From contig CATMVR010000252.1 of the NCBI GenBank assembly GCA_950075905.1, positions 1-7,129 on the forward strand: DNA of 7,129 nucleotides, written 5' to 3'. A program made the translations under genes and the position numbers. This stretch comes from an uncultured Persicitalea sp. Lineage in GTDB: Bacteria > Bacteroidota > Bacteroidia > Cytophagales > Spirosomataceae. Shown piece after piece: positions 1 to 6,327 of this stretch; position 1 is the first letter of the stretch; each line of letters begins with the position of its first letter. The notes beneath the pieces were generated by a model. That model was not told where the DNA came from, ran no database searches, and was given only the letters and a program-made list of their open reading frames with translations.

Positions 1-1241
1 TTATCGCCCGTCGACAGGTACAGGTTGCCTTCTTTATCCCAGGCAATAGAACCTCCCGTATGGCAGCAGTCGTTCTGACCGCCAATGCGGTTTTCGGCTA
101 CGTTCAGGATCAGCTGCTCGGTATCGGTCAGGAGTTTGTTATTAGCATCGTCCCATTTCATCCGCACCAGGCGGTTGTTGGTGTCAGGTTTTACGGCGGA
201 GTAGTAAAGGTACACCCACTGATTGTCCTTGAAATTAGGATCAATGTTGATGCCCATCAGGCCATACTCGCGCTCAAAGTGAACGGGAATGTTGTTGATC
301 AGCTCCGTTTTCTCGGTTTTGGGATTGTACATCTTCACGGCTCCCTTGCGCTCCGTAAATAGTACCTTGCCGTTGTCTAGTACTGCCAATTCAGTAGGCT
401 CGTCCAGATTACTGGCTAGTACTTTTTTGGTAAAGCGGTTTTCCTCGGGAGCAGCCATCGAGTGCGCCTTGGAGTAGTCCAGCTTATCGGCCATGGCCCA
501 TTTGAGTCCACCCATCAAATGTTTTACAAAAACAGGCTCGCTGAATGTCTCATCGGTATGGCCAAAATTGGTATAGAAGGCTTTACCGCCGTCAAAGGTA
601 TGGTACCAGGCCATGGGGTGGTTATCGCCCATTTTGCCGTCCTTGTAGGTTTTCTCGTCAATCTTGACCAGCACCGTCACATCGTTGTTGAACTTCTTAA
701 AGTCATAAAACTCGTCCTTGATGGTCCACTTGTCGGGAAAGCCTTCCATCGAGGGATGGTTGCGGTTCACGACGTAAGCCTCGCCCGTCTGCACGTTGGG
801 GTTGCCGGGGTGGCTGGCAAAGTAGGCACCGGCCAGTTTGTTGTACCAGGGCCAGTCGTACTCAGTGTCGGCCGCGGCATGGATACCCACGTATCCACCG
901 CCCGCCTGAATGTAGCGCTCAAAAGCCGTTTGCTGGGCGTCGTTCAACACATCACCAGTAGTACTCAGAAAGACTACGGCCTTGTATTTTTTTAGATTTT
1001 CTTCTGTAAACAAGGCTGCGTTTTCGGTGGTATCCACGGCAAAGCCGTTCTCTTTTCCCAGCTTCATGATTGCCGCTTTGCCCGTCGGAATGGAGGCATG
1101 GCGAAAGCCCGCCGTTTTGGAAAATACCAACACTCGCCCAGCGGTGGCGTTTTGTGCTTGTATGATTTCCATACCGAGACTGCAACAGACAATCAGGCCT
1201 GCCAGAGCGTGTTGGATGGATTTTTTAATAAATAAATACAT
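1..1241 (-). CDS. Secreted ThuA-domain / glucose-sorbosone dehydrogenase fusion protein (3' end beyond window)
   Basis: The reading frame is open from the ATG at 1241 to the left edge (413 complete codons, no stop), so only the N-terminal part is visible. Residues 1-30 form a signal peptide: basic start MYLFIKK, hydrophobic core, likely cleavage near IIQAQ. Residues 36-250 match the ThuA-like domain (trehalose utilisation family, class I glutamine amidotransferase-like fold), with VFSKTAGFRHASI, AGGGYVGIHAAADTEYDWPW and FYTNFGHTDETF as landmarks. From about residue 268 a six-bladed beta-propeller of the PQQ-dependent glucose/sorbosone dehydrogenase family begins: EYGLMGINIDPNF at 325-337, then NDCCHTGGSIAWD with His394 as candidate catalytic base, and LYLSTGD at the edge. 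Such fusions commonly continue into cytochrome c and carbohydrate-binding domains; that part is not visible here. It probably acts in the periplasm on sugars or glycosides. The enzymatic role of the ThuA part is uncertain. Confidence 0.9.
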   Translation of the reverse strand, partial: MYLFIKKSIQHALAGLIVCCSLGMEIIQAQNATAGRVLVFSKTAGFRHASIPTGKAAIMKLGKENGFAVDTTENAALFTEENLKKYKAVVFLSTTGDVLNDAQQTAFERYIQAGGGYVGIHAAADTEYDWPWYNKLAGAYFASHPGNPNVQTGEAYVVNRNHPSMEGFPDKWTIKDEFYDFKKFNNDVTVLVKIDEKTYKDGKMGDNHPMAWYHTFDGGKAFYTNFGHTDETFSEPVFVKHLMGGLKWAMADKLDYSKAHSMAAPEENRFTKKVLASNLDEPTELAVLDNGKVLFTERKGAVKMYNPKTEKTELINNIPVHFEREYGLMGINIDPNFKDNQWVYLYYSAVKPDTNNRLVRMKWDDANNKLLTDTEQLILNVAENRIGGQNDCCHTGGSIAWDKEGNLYLSTGD

Positions 1242-1293
1242 AATAAAATTTTGATTAGCTACTATATTTTATCAGAACAATACAACAAAGTTT

Positions 1294-1301
1294 CAAATAT
1301 A
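1294..1301 (-). promoter_or_regulatory. Candidate Bacteroidota -7 promoter element for the ThuA-fusion gene
   Basis: Read on the minus strand, this is TATATTTG, an exact fit to the Bacteroidota -7 consensus TAnnTTTG. Transcription would start near 1286 and give a leader of about 45 nt before the ATG at 1241. No convincing -33 TTG element is seen at the usual spacing, so this rests on one 8-bp motif in AT-rich DNA. Confidence 0.35.
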
Positions 1302-1577
1302 ACGATGAAAACGTTAGATATTGGGGAAAATGTGTTGTTTTTGGAAGTATTAATACCGCCCGTGACCCACTAATTTATACCTGCTATTACCCAGGAAATA
1401 TAGCCGGAAGGAGATAAGTATATCAGGGAACAACGATAGGATACAACCACAAAGATCTACCTGTGATTCCTACTCCGAAACACTAGAAGGATCGCCAACT
1501 TTCTTATAGAATAGTAACAGAAGGGACACTACTGCCTTTGCCAGGATACTATTAACACCAGGTTGAGGGGGATATAT
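1302..1577. other. Intergenic stretch with no recognised feature
   Basis: Between the candidate promoter of the ThuA-fusion gene and the terminator of the DUF2147 gene I see no credible coding frame, tRNA, repeat array or strong hairpin on either strand. It may carry upstream regulatory sites for the ThuA-fusion gene, but nothing specific can be pointed to. Confidence 0.5.
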
Positions 1578-1615
1578 AAAAAAAACCAGCTTCCACAAAA
1601 CTGATGTGAAAGCTG
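1578..1615 (-). terminator. Rho-independent terminator after the DUF2147 gene
   Basis: On the minus strand the arm CAGCTTTCAC (1615-1606) pairs with GTGGAAGCTG (1596-1587) around a 9-nt loop. The stem has 10 pairs, one of them G-U. A run of Ts follows (complement of the eight As at 1578-1585). It lies about 30 nt past the stop codon at 1645 and ends the DUF6268-DUF2147 unit. Confidence 0.85.
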
Positions 1616-1644
1616 ATCAACCAAGCAACCGCAAAAGGAATGCC

Positions 1645-2148
1645 TTACTTTGCAACAAGTCGTTTCCAGGTGTCGGTACGGCCAAAAAGGGATACACCGA
1701 TATAGCCACGTCCATCCAGTACATTTAAGTTTTTGGGTGAGATGGTGGCTTCAAAAGAATAGGTAGATCCATTATTGGGGTCGTAGATAGAACCCTCCCC
1801 CCACGTTAGGTTGTCTTTCGTACCGGTAAACGCTACATCTTTCATGATGATCAGCCCTTTACGAGGATTCTTGCGCTTAGATTCCTCTGGATTATTTTTG
1901 TCTAGCTTCGGTTGGCCGGTGTCGGGGTCGTTGGGTTCTTTGAGCCAAATGGTACGTCCGTAGTATTTCTTCGGATCCTCGCCAGCAGATTCTCTTCCCT
2001 TGTAGATTTGAACTACGGACTGCCCATTGCTTGGCTGCCAATTGCCTACGATGATGTCGGCCGGATTGCTGAGACTTTGCGCAGCAGCCGGGGTGAGCGT
2101 CCATAGTAGTATTACCAGGGCTCCTGTAAGTATTTTGGAGATATTCAT
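1645..2148 (-). CDS. Secreted DUF2147-family protein
   Basis: The protein has 167 residues. Residues 1-24 are a signal peptide (MNISKILTGALVILLW..., ending TPAAAQ), so the product is exported, probably to the periplasm. Residues 31-165 match the DUF2147 family along its whole length: IIVGNWQPSNGQSVVQIYK near the start, YYGRTIWLKEPND at 62-74, a DKNNPEESKRKNPRKGL segment where the family has its D-x-NP and R-x-x-x-G-L signature, GEGSIYDPNNGSTY at 117-130, and the closing GYIGVSLFGRTDTWKRL. Length and order are normal for the family, which is a small lipocalin-like beta structure with no settled function. It starts 49 bp after the DUF6268 gene with no terminator between them, so the two are probably co-transcribed. 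The signal peptide starting right at the ATG supports this start. The family call is firm; the role is unknown. Confidence 0.88.
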   Translation of the reverse strand: MNISKILTGALVILLWTLTPAAAQSLSNPADIIVGNWQPSNGQSVVQIYKGRESAGEDPKKYYGRTIWLKEPNDPDTGQPKLDKNNPEESKRKNPRKGLIIMKDVAFTGTKDNLTWGEGSIYDPNNGSTYSFEATISPKNLNVLDGRGYIGVSLFGRTDTWKRLVAK

Positions 2149-2197
2149 AGTTTGTTTGATTTTGAGTGTAATACAAAGAATAATCGGGTAGGGTTGT

Positions 2198-3283
2198 TTA
2201 GGGGCTTACCAGGTTGATCCCCACACGGAAGTACAACGGCATACCCATTTTGTTTGATATAAAAGCGTCGGCACTTTCGGTTTGAGCCAGGTCGTACCGG
2301 TACATGGGGCGTACCCCCGCCTGTACATTGAGCCATATAAAGTCAGTGATACTTTTATCCCATGACACCCGGGCACGAATCTCAGACTTTCTAAGCTCCA
2401 TTTGCGAAAACCCATACGTGGTGTTGGCCCCCGGAGCAGACTGAATGTGGTAGCTTTGCCCTTCCAGCTCGTAGCCAAACATCAGCATAGACTTGGTCGA
2501 AAAATTGTAACGGGCATGCCCTCGGGCAGGTAGGAGTAGCTCCATACCCCATCGATCATTGAAGGTTTTGTTCCACAATAGCACTGGAATGTGTAGTACT
2601 CTACCACCTCGGTAGGTACGGGTAATGCCCACGCCCAGGTTCTGATTGTCATTGTACTTCCATCCATAAACGGCAGTGGCGCTGTATTTGATTAGGCCGA
2701 AATCCGGTTTGATGTTATCGAAGTTGTAATTGCCATTCAACGCTGCTTCCGCCTGAAAAATCAGAAAGTGCTTCTCGTCCAGAGGTTTGAAAATCAACGT
2801 ACCGAGCGTAGTGGTGCGAAGGGGGTGACGAGCGTGGTTTAGGGCAATTAGATGGCCGGGTTTTACAGTATTCTCCGCAATATCGTATCGGCTCTCCCAG
2901 TAAGAGGCGGTCAGGTTAGCAATGATATTGTTTTTTGAGATAACCGGAATATTGGCATCAAGCCGCAGGCCGATGTTTCGATTGACCGGCGCAGTATAGG
3001 TAGGGTACCTGGCAGCCTCAGAGCTGTTTAGTCCCGGGGCCGCCTCGGATGTCATGTTGTACGCTCCCAGATAGTCAAAACTAATGCCCACGAGTCGGGT
3101 GGGGCTAAGGTTGGTGATTTTGTTGGTAGCGAAACTTTTAATGGGAGTTTCATCGGCCATTTTGAAGGCGTCCGGATCAAACTCTTCTTCTTCACTCTGG
3201 GCCAGAAGTCTGCCGGGGGAGGCTATACCCAATACGAGTACAGCCATTGATATCCAGTGCATTATAGATGAAAAAATACGCAT
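2198..3283 (-). CDS. DUF6268-type outer-membrane beta-barrel protein
   Basis: The chosen start gives 361 residues. Residues 1-29 are a signal peptide (MRIFSSIMHWISMAVLVLGI..., cleavage near LLAQ-S), followed by an acidic stretch (SEEEEFDPD). The frame stays open upstream to an ATG at 3445, but that start would bury the signal peptide behind 54 residues, so 3283 is preferred. The rest alternates polar and hydrophobic residues in strand-length blocks (NIGLRLDANIPV, ANLTASYWESRYDI, LNVQAGVRPMYRYDL, PLYFRVGINLV), as expected for an outer-membrane barrel. The segment MELRKSEIRARVSWDKSITD (295-314) followed by IWLNVQAGVRPMYRYDL resembles the C-terminal hallmark of DUF6268 proteins. No catalytic residues or transport partners are evident. 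The downstream DUF2147 gene is likely in the same transcript. The barrel call is fairly sure; the DUF6268 assignment is from memory of the motif. Confidence 0.8.
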   Translation of the reverse strand: MRIFSSIMHWISMAVLVLGIASPGRLLAQSEEEEFDPDAFKMADETPIKSFATNKITNLSPTRLVGISFDYLGAYNMTSEAAPGLNSSEAARYPTYTAPVNRNIGLRLDANIPVISKNNIIANLTASYWESRYDIAENTVKPGHLIALNHARHPLRTTTLGTLIFKPLDEKHFLIFQAEAALNGNYNFDNIKPDFGLIKYSATAVYGWKYNDNQNLGVGITRTYRGGRVLHIPVLLWNKTFNDRWGMELLLPARGHARYNFSTKSMLMFGYELEGQSYHIQSAPGANTTYGFSQMELRKSEIRARVSWDKSITDFIWLNVQAGVRPMYRYDLAQTESADAFISNKMGMPLYFRVGINLVSP

Positions 3284-3313
3284 GTGATGAAGAGGGTTGT
3301 TTACAATTTTGGG

Positions 3314-3331
3314 CAAAAATATACAAAAATA
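3314..3331 (-). promoter_or_regulatory. Tandem candidate -7 elements upstream of the DUF6268 gene
   Basis: Two copies of TATTTTTG on the minus strand (3331-3324 and 3321-3314) both fit the Bacteroidota -7 consensus TAnnTTTG. The nearer one would place the transcription start near 3307, giving a short leader before the ATG at 3283. No matching -33 TTG is obvious. A promoter here also argues for the 3283 start, since the ATG at 3445 lies upstream of it. Confidence 0.4.
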
Positions 3332-3481
3332 TGTAGGAATATTCATTGAGGCTAAATTTATAAATTCTAGTCTATAATCGTCTTTACACCCTCTCACTAC
3401 GGTGGTACATCCAGTCAGATAAATGTAAACCCTGCTCCTACGCAAAGGCTACAAATCAGAAAAAAGGGGGGGCTTTCTTAC

Positions 3482-3514
3482 AAAAAAAGAGGAGCCGTAC
3501 CTAAACGACTCCTC
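3482..3514 (-). terminator. Rho-independent terminator ending the sugar operon
   Basis: On the minus strand GAGGAGTCG (3514-3506) pairs with CGGCTCCTC (3497-3489) across an 8-nt loop. The stem has nine pairs including one G-U, and is followed directly by seven Ts (3488-3482). It lies about 27 nt past the stop codon of the sugar isomerase/epimerase gene and separates that operon from the DUF6268 unit. Confidence 0.88.
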
Positions 3515-3541
3515 AGCTTATTAATGAAGGAATACTTGCTA

Positions 3542-4594
3542 TTACAACCCAAGAACTTTACGATTAAAGGCCTCGTCGGCTCCCGTACCGGCGAAGTCGT
3601 CAAAGGCTTTTTCGGTCACCTCGATGATATGGCTGGCGATGAAAGGTGCGCCTTCGGCGGCTCCCTGCGTGGGCGACTTGATGCAACACTCCCATTCCAG
3701 TACGGCCCAGCTATCGTAATCGTACTGTGAAAGCTTGGAGAAAATACCGGCAAAATCTACCTGACCGTCACCCAGGGAGCGGAAACGCCCGGCGCGATCG
3801 GCCCAGCCGGCAAAGCCGCTGTATACTCCCTGACGCCCGGTAGGGTTAAACTCGGCATCCTTGACGTGGAACGCCTTAATGCGGTCGTGATAGAGGTCGA
3901 TAAATTCGAGGTAGTCCAGCTGCTGCAATACAAAGTGGCTGGGGTCATAGTTGATATTGGCACGGGGGTGACCGTCTACGGCTTCCACAAAGCGCTCGAA
4001 GGTAGCACCGTCAAACAGATCCTCGCCGGGGTGTAACTCGTAGCATACGTCTACACCGGCTTCGTCGTAGGCATTCAGAATAGGCTTCCAACGCTTGGCC
4101 AGCTCACCAAAGGCGGTTTCTACCAGACCCGCCGGGCGTTGTGGCCAGGGATACAAGTAGGGCCATGCCAAGGCACCCGAAAAAGTAGCAGACGCTTTTA
4201 ATCCCAGGTTCTGGCTGGCTTTGGCGGCTAGTTTGAGCTGATCTGCGGCCCATTCGGCCCGCGCCTTGGGGTTGTTGCGTACTTCGGGGGCCGCAAAGCC
4301 GTCAAACATGGCGTCGTACGTGGGATGTGAAGCTACCAGTTGCCCCTGTAAGTGGGTAGACAATTCGGTCACTTCTACACCGATGTCTTTCAGCTTGCCT
4401 TTGTACTCATCACAGTACGTTTTCGATTCGGCGGCTTGCTTCAAGTCAATGCAACGGGCATCCCAGGTTGGAATCTGAATGCCCTTATAGCCGAGGTCGG
4501 CCATGTAGCGGGCAATGGAATCCAAAGAGTTGAAAGGGGCTTCGTCGCCCATGAATTGCGCCAGAAATATGGCTGGTCCTTTTATGGTTTTCAT
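3542..4594 (-). CDS. Sugar phosphate isomerase/epimerase (xylose isomerase-like TIM barrel)
   Basis: A 350-residue cytoplasmic protein of the AP-endonuclease-2/xylose isomerase-like TIM-barrel superfamily (COG1082 type). Members use a divalent metal to isomerise or epimerise sugars or keto-sugars. The metal-site pattern is complete: Glu186 in CYELHPGED, Asp217 and His220 in NINYDPSHF, His243 in AFHVKDAEF, and Glu300 in VLEWEC. The N-terminal stretch LGYKGIQIPTWD (34-45) is the usual first-strand region, and the segment around residues 74-90 (EVTELSTHLQGQ) contributes the substrate pocket. The length is somewhat above the 270-300 residues of simpler members, mostly from a loop at 245-275 and a C-terminal extension. 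It is the last gene of the operon, downstream of two Gfo/Idh/MocA oxidoreductases. That suggests it acts on an oxidised (keto) sugar or glycoside, as YcjR does in E. coli. The exact substrate is unknown. Confidence 0.88.
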   Translation of the reverse strand: MKTIKGPAIFLAQFMGDEAPFNSLDSIARYMADLGYKGIQIPTWDARCIDLKQAAESKTYCDEYKGKLKDIGVEVTELSTHLQGQLVASHPTYDAMFDGFAAPEVRNNPKARAEWAADQLKLAAKASQNLGLKASATFSGALAWPYLYPWPQRPAGLVETAFGELAKRWKPILNAYDEAGVDVCYELHPGEDLFDGATFERFVEAVDGHPRANINYDPSHFVLQQLDYLEFIDLYHDRIKAFHVKDAEFNPTGRQGVYSGFAGWADRAGRFRSLGDGQVDFAGIFSKLSQYDYDSWAVLEWECCIKSPTQGAAEGAPFIASHIIEVTEKAFDDFAGTGADEAFNRKVLGL

Positions 4595-4604
4595 AGTTTA
4601 ATTA

Positions 4605-4634
4605 TGAATGATAGAATGATAGAATGATAGAATG
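4605..4634. repeat. Short tandem repeat, unit GAATGATA, downstream end of the cassette
   Basis: Positions 4606-4634 hold about 3.6 perfect copies of the 8-bp unit GAATGATA. The array ends 11 bp before the ATG of the sugar epimerase at 4594 and begins 9 bp past the stop of the four-helix-bundle gene. It therefore occupies the place where the ribosome would load on the epimerase message. Bases 4605-4625 are exactly complementary, in inverted orientation, to 5130-5150. Confidence 0.9.
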
Positions 4635-4643
4635 TTTTTCTTC

Positions 4644-5048
4644 TTAAGTACGAAGAGAACTGCGGGCCTTAGAAAGGATCTTTAGGATTTCGGTAGTTTC
4701 AGATTTTAAGGCATAGAGTTTTTTCTCGTCCATGATTCCAGCTTCTTCCATGATTTCCAGCCAGAACAAAGACTCATCCGCCTCTTCGATAGTTACAGAG
4801 AGTTTGGAGAAAAACTCAGCCTTGCTTCTGGCCCGGCAAGCAGCGCGGTAATTAGCCCCAGTAGATGTTGCTGAACGAAGCAATTGTTTGCCAATAATCT
4901 TGGCCTCTTCGGTAGGTGGCAACGCTTGGAAAAGTTTGATGTGCCTCAGTACCAAATTCTTTGTCCTGAGTTTTACCACTTCAATAAATTCAGACTTTCT
5001 CAAATAAGGGAATTCTTCCTGCTCGTTTACCTCCCAATTTTCATCCAT
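4644..5048 (-). CDS. Four-helix-bundle protein of the 23S rRNA intervening-sequence (IVS) family
   Basis: A 134-residue protein without signal peptide. From about residue 25 it matches the small four-helix-bundle family first found in intervening sequences of 23S rRNA genes. Landmarks are VVKLRTKNLVLRHIKLFQAL (24-43), KQLLRSATSTGANYRAA (54-70), CRARSKAEFFSKLSVTIEEA (71-90) and DESLFWLEIMEEAGI (91-105), plus a final helix. The first 20 or so residues (MDENWEVNEQEEFPYLRK) extend beyond the usual N-terminus. Relatives include the Avd accessory protein of diversity-generating retroelements, which binds nucleic acid with its basic surface; the general function of the family is unknown. Its position is odd: it interrupts a sugar-metabolism operon and is enclosed by inverted repeats, which suggests that it came with the cassette and has no part in the pathway. 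The family call is firm. Confidence 0.88.
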   Translation of the reverse strand: MDENWEVNEQEEFPYLRKSEFIEVVKLRTKNLVLRHIKLFQALPPTEEAKIIGKQLLRSATSTGANYRAACRARSKAEFFSKLSVTIEEADESLFWLEIMEEAGIMDEKKLYALKSETTEILKILSKARSSLRT

Positions 5049-5089
5049 AGAAGTGGAGTTTTGGCTATTTGCTTAATTGATGTTTATGA

Positions 5090-5156
5090 AATGGGTGAAT
5101 GACAGAATGATAGAATAAGCTCACCAACTATTCTATCATTCTATCATTCACTCATT
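5090..5156 (-). repeat. Long hairpin of GAATGATA-type repeats at the upstream end of the cassette
   Basis: Arms at 5090-5117 and 5129-5156 are reverse complements over 28 bp with two non-identical positions. In the minus-strand RNA these become one C-A mismatch (5094/5152) and one G-U pair (5103/5143). The 11-nt loop is 5118-5128. The hairpin starts 6 nt after the stop codon of the oxidoreductase at 5163 and has no following T run, so it is not a standard terminator. Both arms are built from the same 8-bp unit as the array at 4606-4634. Confidence 0.85.
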
Positions 5157-5162
5157 CTAACA

Positions 5163-6308
5163 TTAAACCTCAACCCACTTCTCACTCCGGGCGCTTTCGA
5201 GAATCTTCTCGCAGATCAGGAGCTCGCGGTAGCCGTCTTCAAAAGTGGGGAAGGTGGGATTTTCGGGCTGCTTGCCGGCTTCAATGGCGGCGTAAACTTC
5301 CTTGAACATCTGCTTGGAGGTGTCGGGAAAGCCCTCGTTGTGGCCGCCGGGGAAACTGATCACCGACTGCGCCTCGCGGTGTACCAGCGAGGGATCGCGC
5401 ATCAGTACTTCGTTGTAGCCGTCGCGGTTGCCGATCCAGAGTTCATTGGGTGTTTCGGAGCAGAAACTGAATGTTTTCTTGGAGCCCGAGATCTCGAAGC
5501 TCATGCGGTTTTTGCGGCCGGCCGATACCTGTGATACCGTAATGACGCCCTTGTTGCCGTTGTCGAAGCGCAGCAGCACGTTGGCGTGGTCTTCGGTGTT
5601 GATGGGTACATCGGCGTAGTCTTCGGGTTTCAGCATCTTACCCGAGTAGGTTTCTACGGGTTTTAGGGGCTTTTTCCGGGTTTTGTGCACGGTGTTGAAG
5701 TCGGCCATCAAGGCCACGGTCTTCAGACCGGTGATGTATTCCAGTATATCCATCAGGTGCGAGCCGATGTCGGCAATGGCCCGCGAGTCGCCGGACTTGT
5801 CGGGTTCGAGGCGCCAGTTGTAGTCGGTTTCGTAGAAGAGCCAGTCTTGCAAATAGGAGCCAATAATCGAATAAATCTCGCCCAGTTCGCCTTTTTCACG
5901 CATTACCTTCATCTGACGGGCCAGTGGGTAGTAGCGCAAATTGAAGTGCACGGCGTTGACTAAGCCAGTTTTTTTGGCCAGAGCTACCAGTTCTTCGGCT
6001 TCGGCCAGGTCTTTGGCCAGGGGTTTTTCGCACACCACGTGCTTACCGGCTTCTAGTGCTGCTTTTGATTGGGAATAGTGCAAAAAGTTGGGGGTACAGA
6101 TATGAACACACTGAATATCTTCCTGCTTCAGTAATTCATCGAAGGTATAGGAGCGTTCGATGCCCAGCATTTTAGCTTTCTCTGCGGCCAGTTCGGCGGT
6201 GACCTCGCATAGGGCGGCCACTTCCACGTTTGGCAAACGGCGCAGTGCCTCAATGTGCGCCGGGCCAATAAAACCAGTTCCTACGACTCCTACTTTGATT
6301 TTTGACAT
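5163..6308 (-). CDS. Gfo/Idh/MocA-family NAD(P)-dependent oxidoreductase
   Basis: A complete 381-residue cytoplasmic dehydrogenase. The Rossmann domain starts at once: KVGVVGTGFIGPAH (5-18) carries the GxGxxG dinucleotide motif, CTPNFLH (71-77) follows, and VVCEKPLA (91-98) holds the family's EKP catalytic lysine (Lys95). The C-terminal alpha/beta domain includes HFNLRYYPLA (121-130), GSYLQDWL (150-157) and DIGSHLMDILEYITG (180-194). Asp180 and His184 there are the usual substrate-site pair. Enzymes of this family oxidise or reduce a sugar hydroxyl, often at C3 of glycosides or on inositols; the substrate here is not determined. It follows another member of the family by 128 bp, and the two share stretches such as ANVLLRFDNG and EYITGLK, so they are paralogues that diverged well before. 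The ATG at 6308 gives a Rossmann motif at the normal distance. Confidence 0.92.
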   Translation of the reverse strand: MSKIKVGVVGTGFIGPAHIEALRRLPNVEVAALCEVTAELAAEKAKMLGIERSYTFDELLKQEDIQCVHICTPNFLHYSQSKAALEAGKHVVCEKPLAKDLAEAEELVALAKKTGLVNAVHFNLRYYPLARQMKVMREKGELGEIYSIIGSYLQDWLFYETDYNWRLEPDKSGDSRAIADIGSHLMDILEYITGLKTVALMADFNTVHKTRKKPLKPVETYSGKMLKPEDYADVPINTEDHANVLLRFDNGNKGVITVSQVSAGRKNRMSFEISGSKKTFSFCSETPNELWIGNRDGYNEVLMRDPSLVHREAQSVISFPGGHNEGFPDTSKQMFKEVYAAIEAGKQPENPTFPTFEDGYRELLICEKILESARSEKWVEV

Positions 6309-6327
6309 GCTATCTAATTTTGATTTA

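Larger units (their letters stand above)
4605..5156 (-). mobile_element. Candidate IVS-like cassette: four-helix-bundle gene between inverted short-unit repeats
   Basis: The segment fills almost the whole gap between the second oxidoreductase (stop at 5163) and the sugar epimerase (start at 4594). Its ends are inverted copies of one 8-bp-unit repeat: 4605-4625 and 5130-5150 are perfect reverse complements over 21 bp. The only gene inside belongs to the family encoded by 23S rRNA intervening sequences, elements that are likewise bounded by complementary ends. No transposase or target-site duplication is seen, so calling it an inserted element is inference from its layout, the gene family and a somewhat lower GC content (21 of 60 bases at 4681-4740, 28 of 60 at 4861-4920, against 36 of 60 at 5221-5280 in the neighbouring oxidoreductase gene). 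Confidence 0.4.

Noticed and set aside
462..995. Plus-strand open frame of 177 codons
   Set aside because: It is antisense to the ThuA-fusion gene, whose protein shows clear family motifs throughout this span. The plus-strand translation has no recognisable domain. The same holds for the frame at 60-362.
3284..3445. N-terminal extension of the DUF6268 protein to an ATG at 3445
   Set aside because: The extra 54 residues look like translated intergenic DNA, would hide a good signal peptide starting at 3283, and would place the candidate promoter elements inside the gene.
3460..3472. A6G7 homopolymer run as a phase-variation tract
   Set aside because: It lies in non-coding DNA beyond the operon terminator, outside any credible gene, and away from the candidate promoter, so no switch can be proposed from it.
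4644..5048. A 23S rRNA gene interrupted by an IVS, since the protein belongs to the IVS family
   Set aside because: The flanking DNA encodes a sugar epimerase and an oxidoreductase with intact reading frames. No rRNA sequence is seen.
4605..5156. CRISPR-like array from the short repeats
   Set aside because: The units are about 8 bp, directly adjacent with no unique spacers, and partly inverted. No cas gene is present.
5090..5156. Hairpin as an intrinsic terminator after the second oxidoreductase
   Set aside because: There is no T run after the stem on the minus strand, the stem is AT-rich, and the operon's real terminator lies at 3482-3514.
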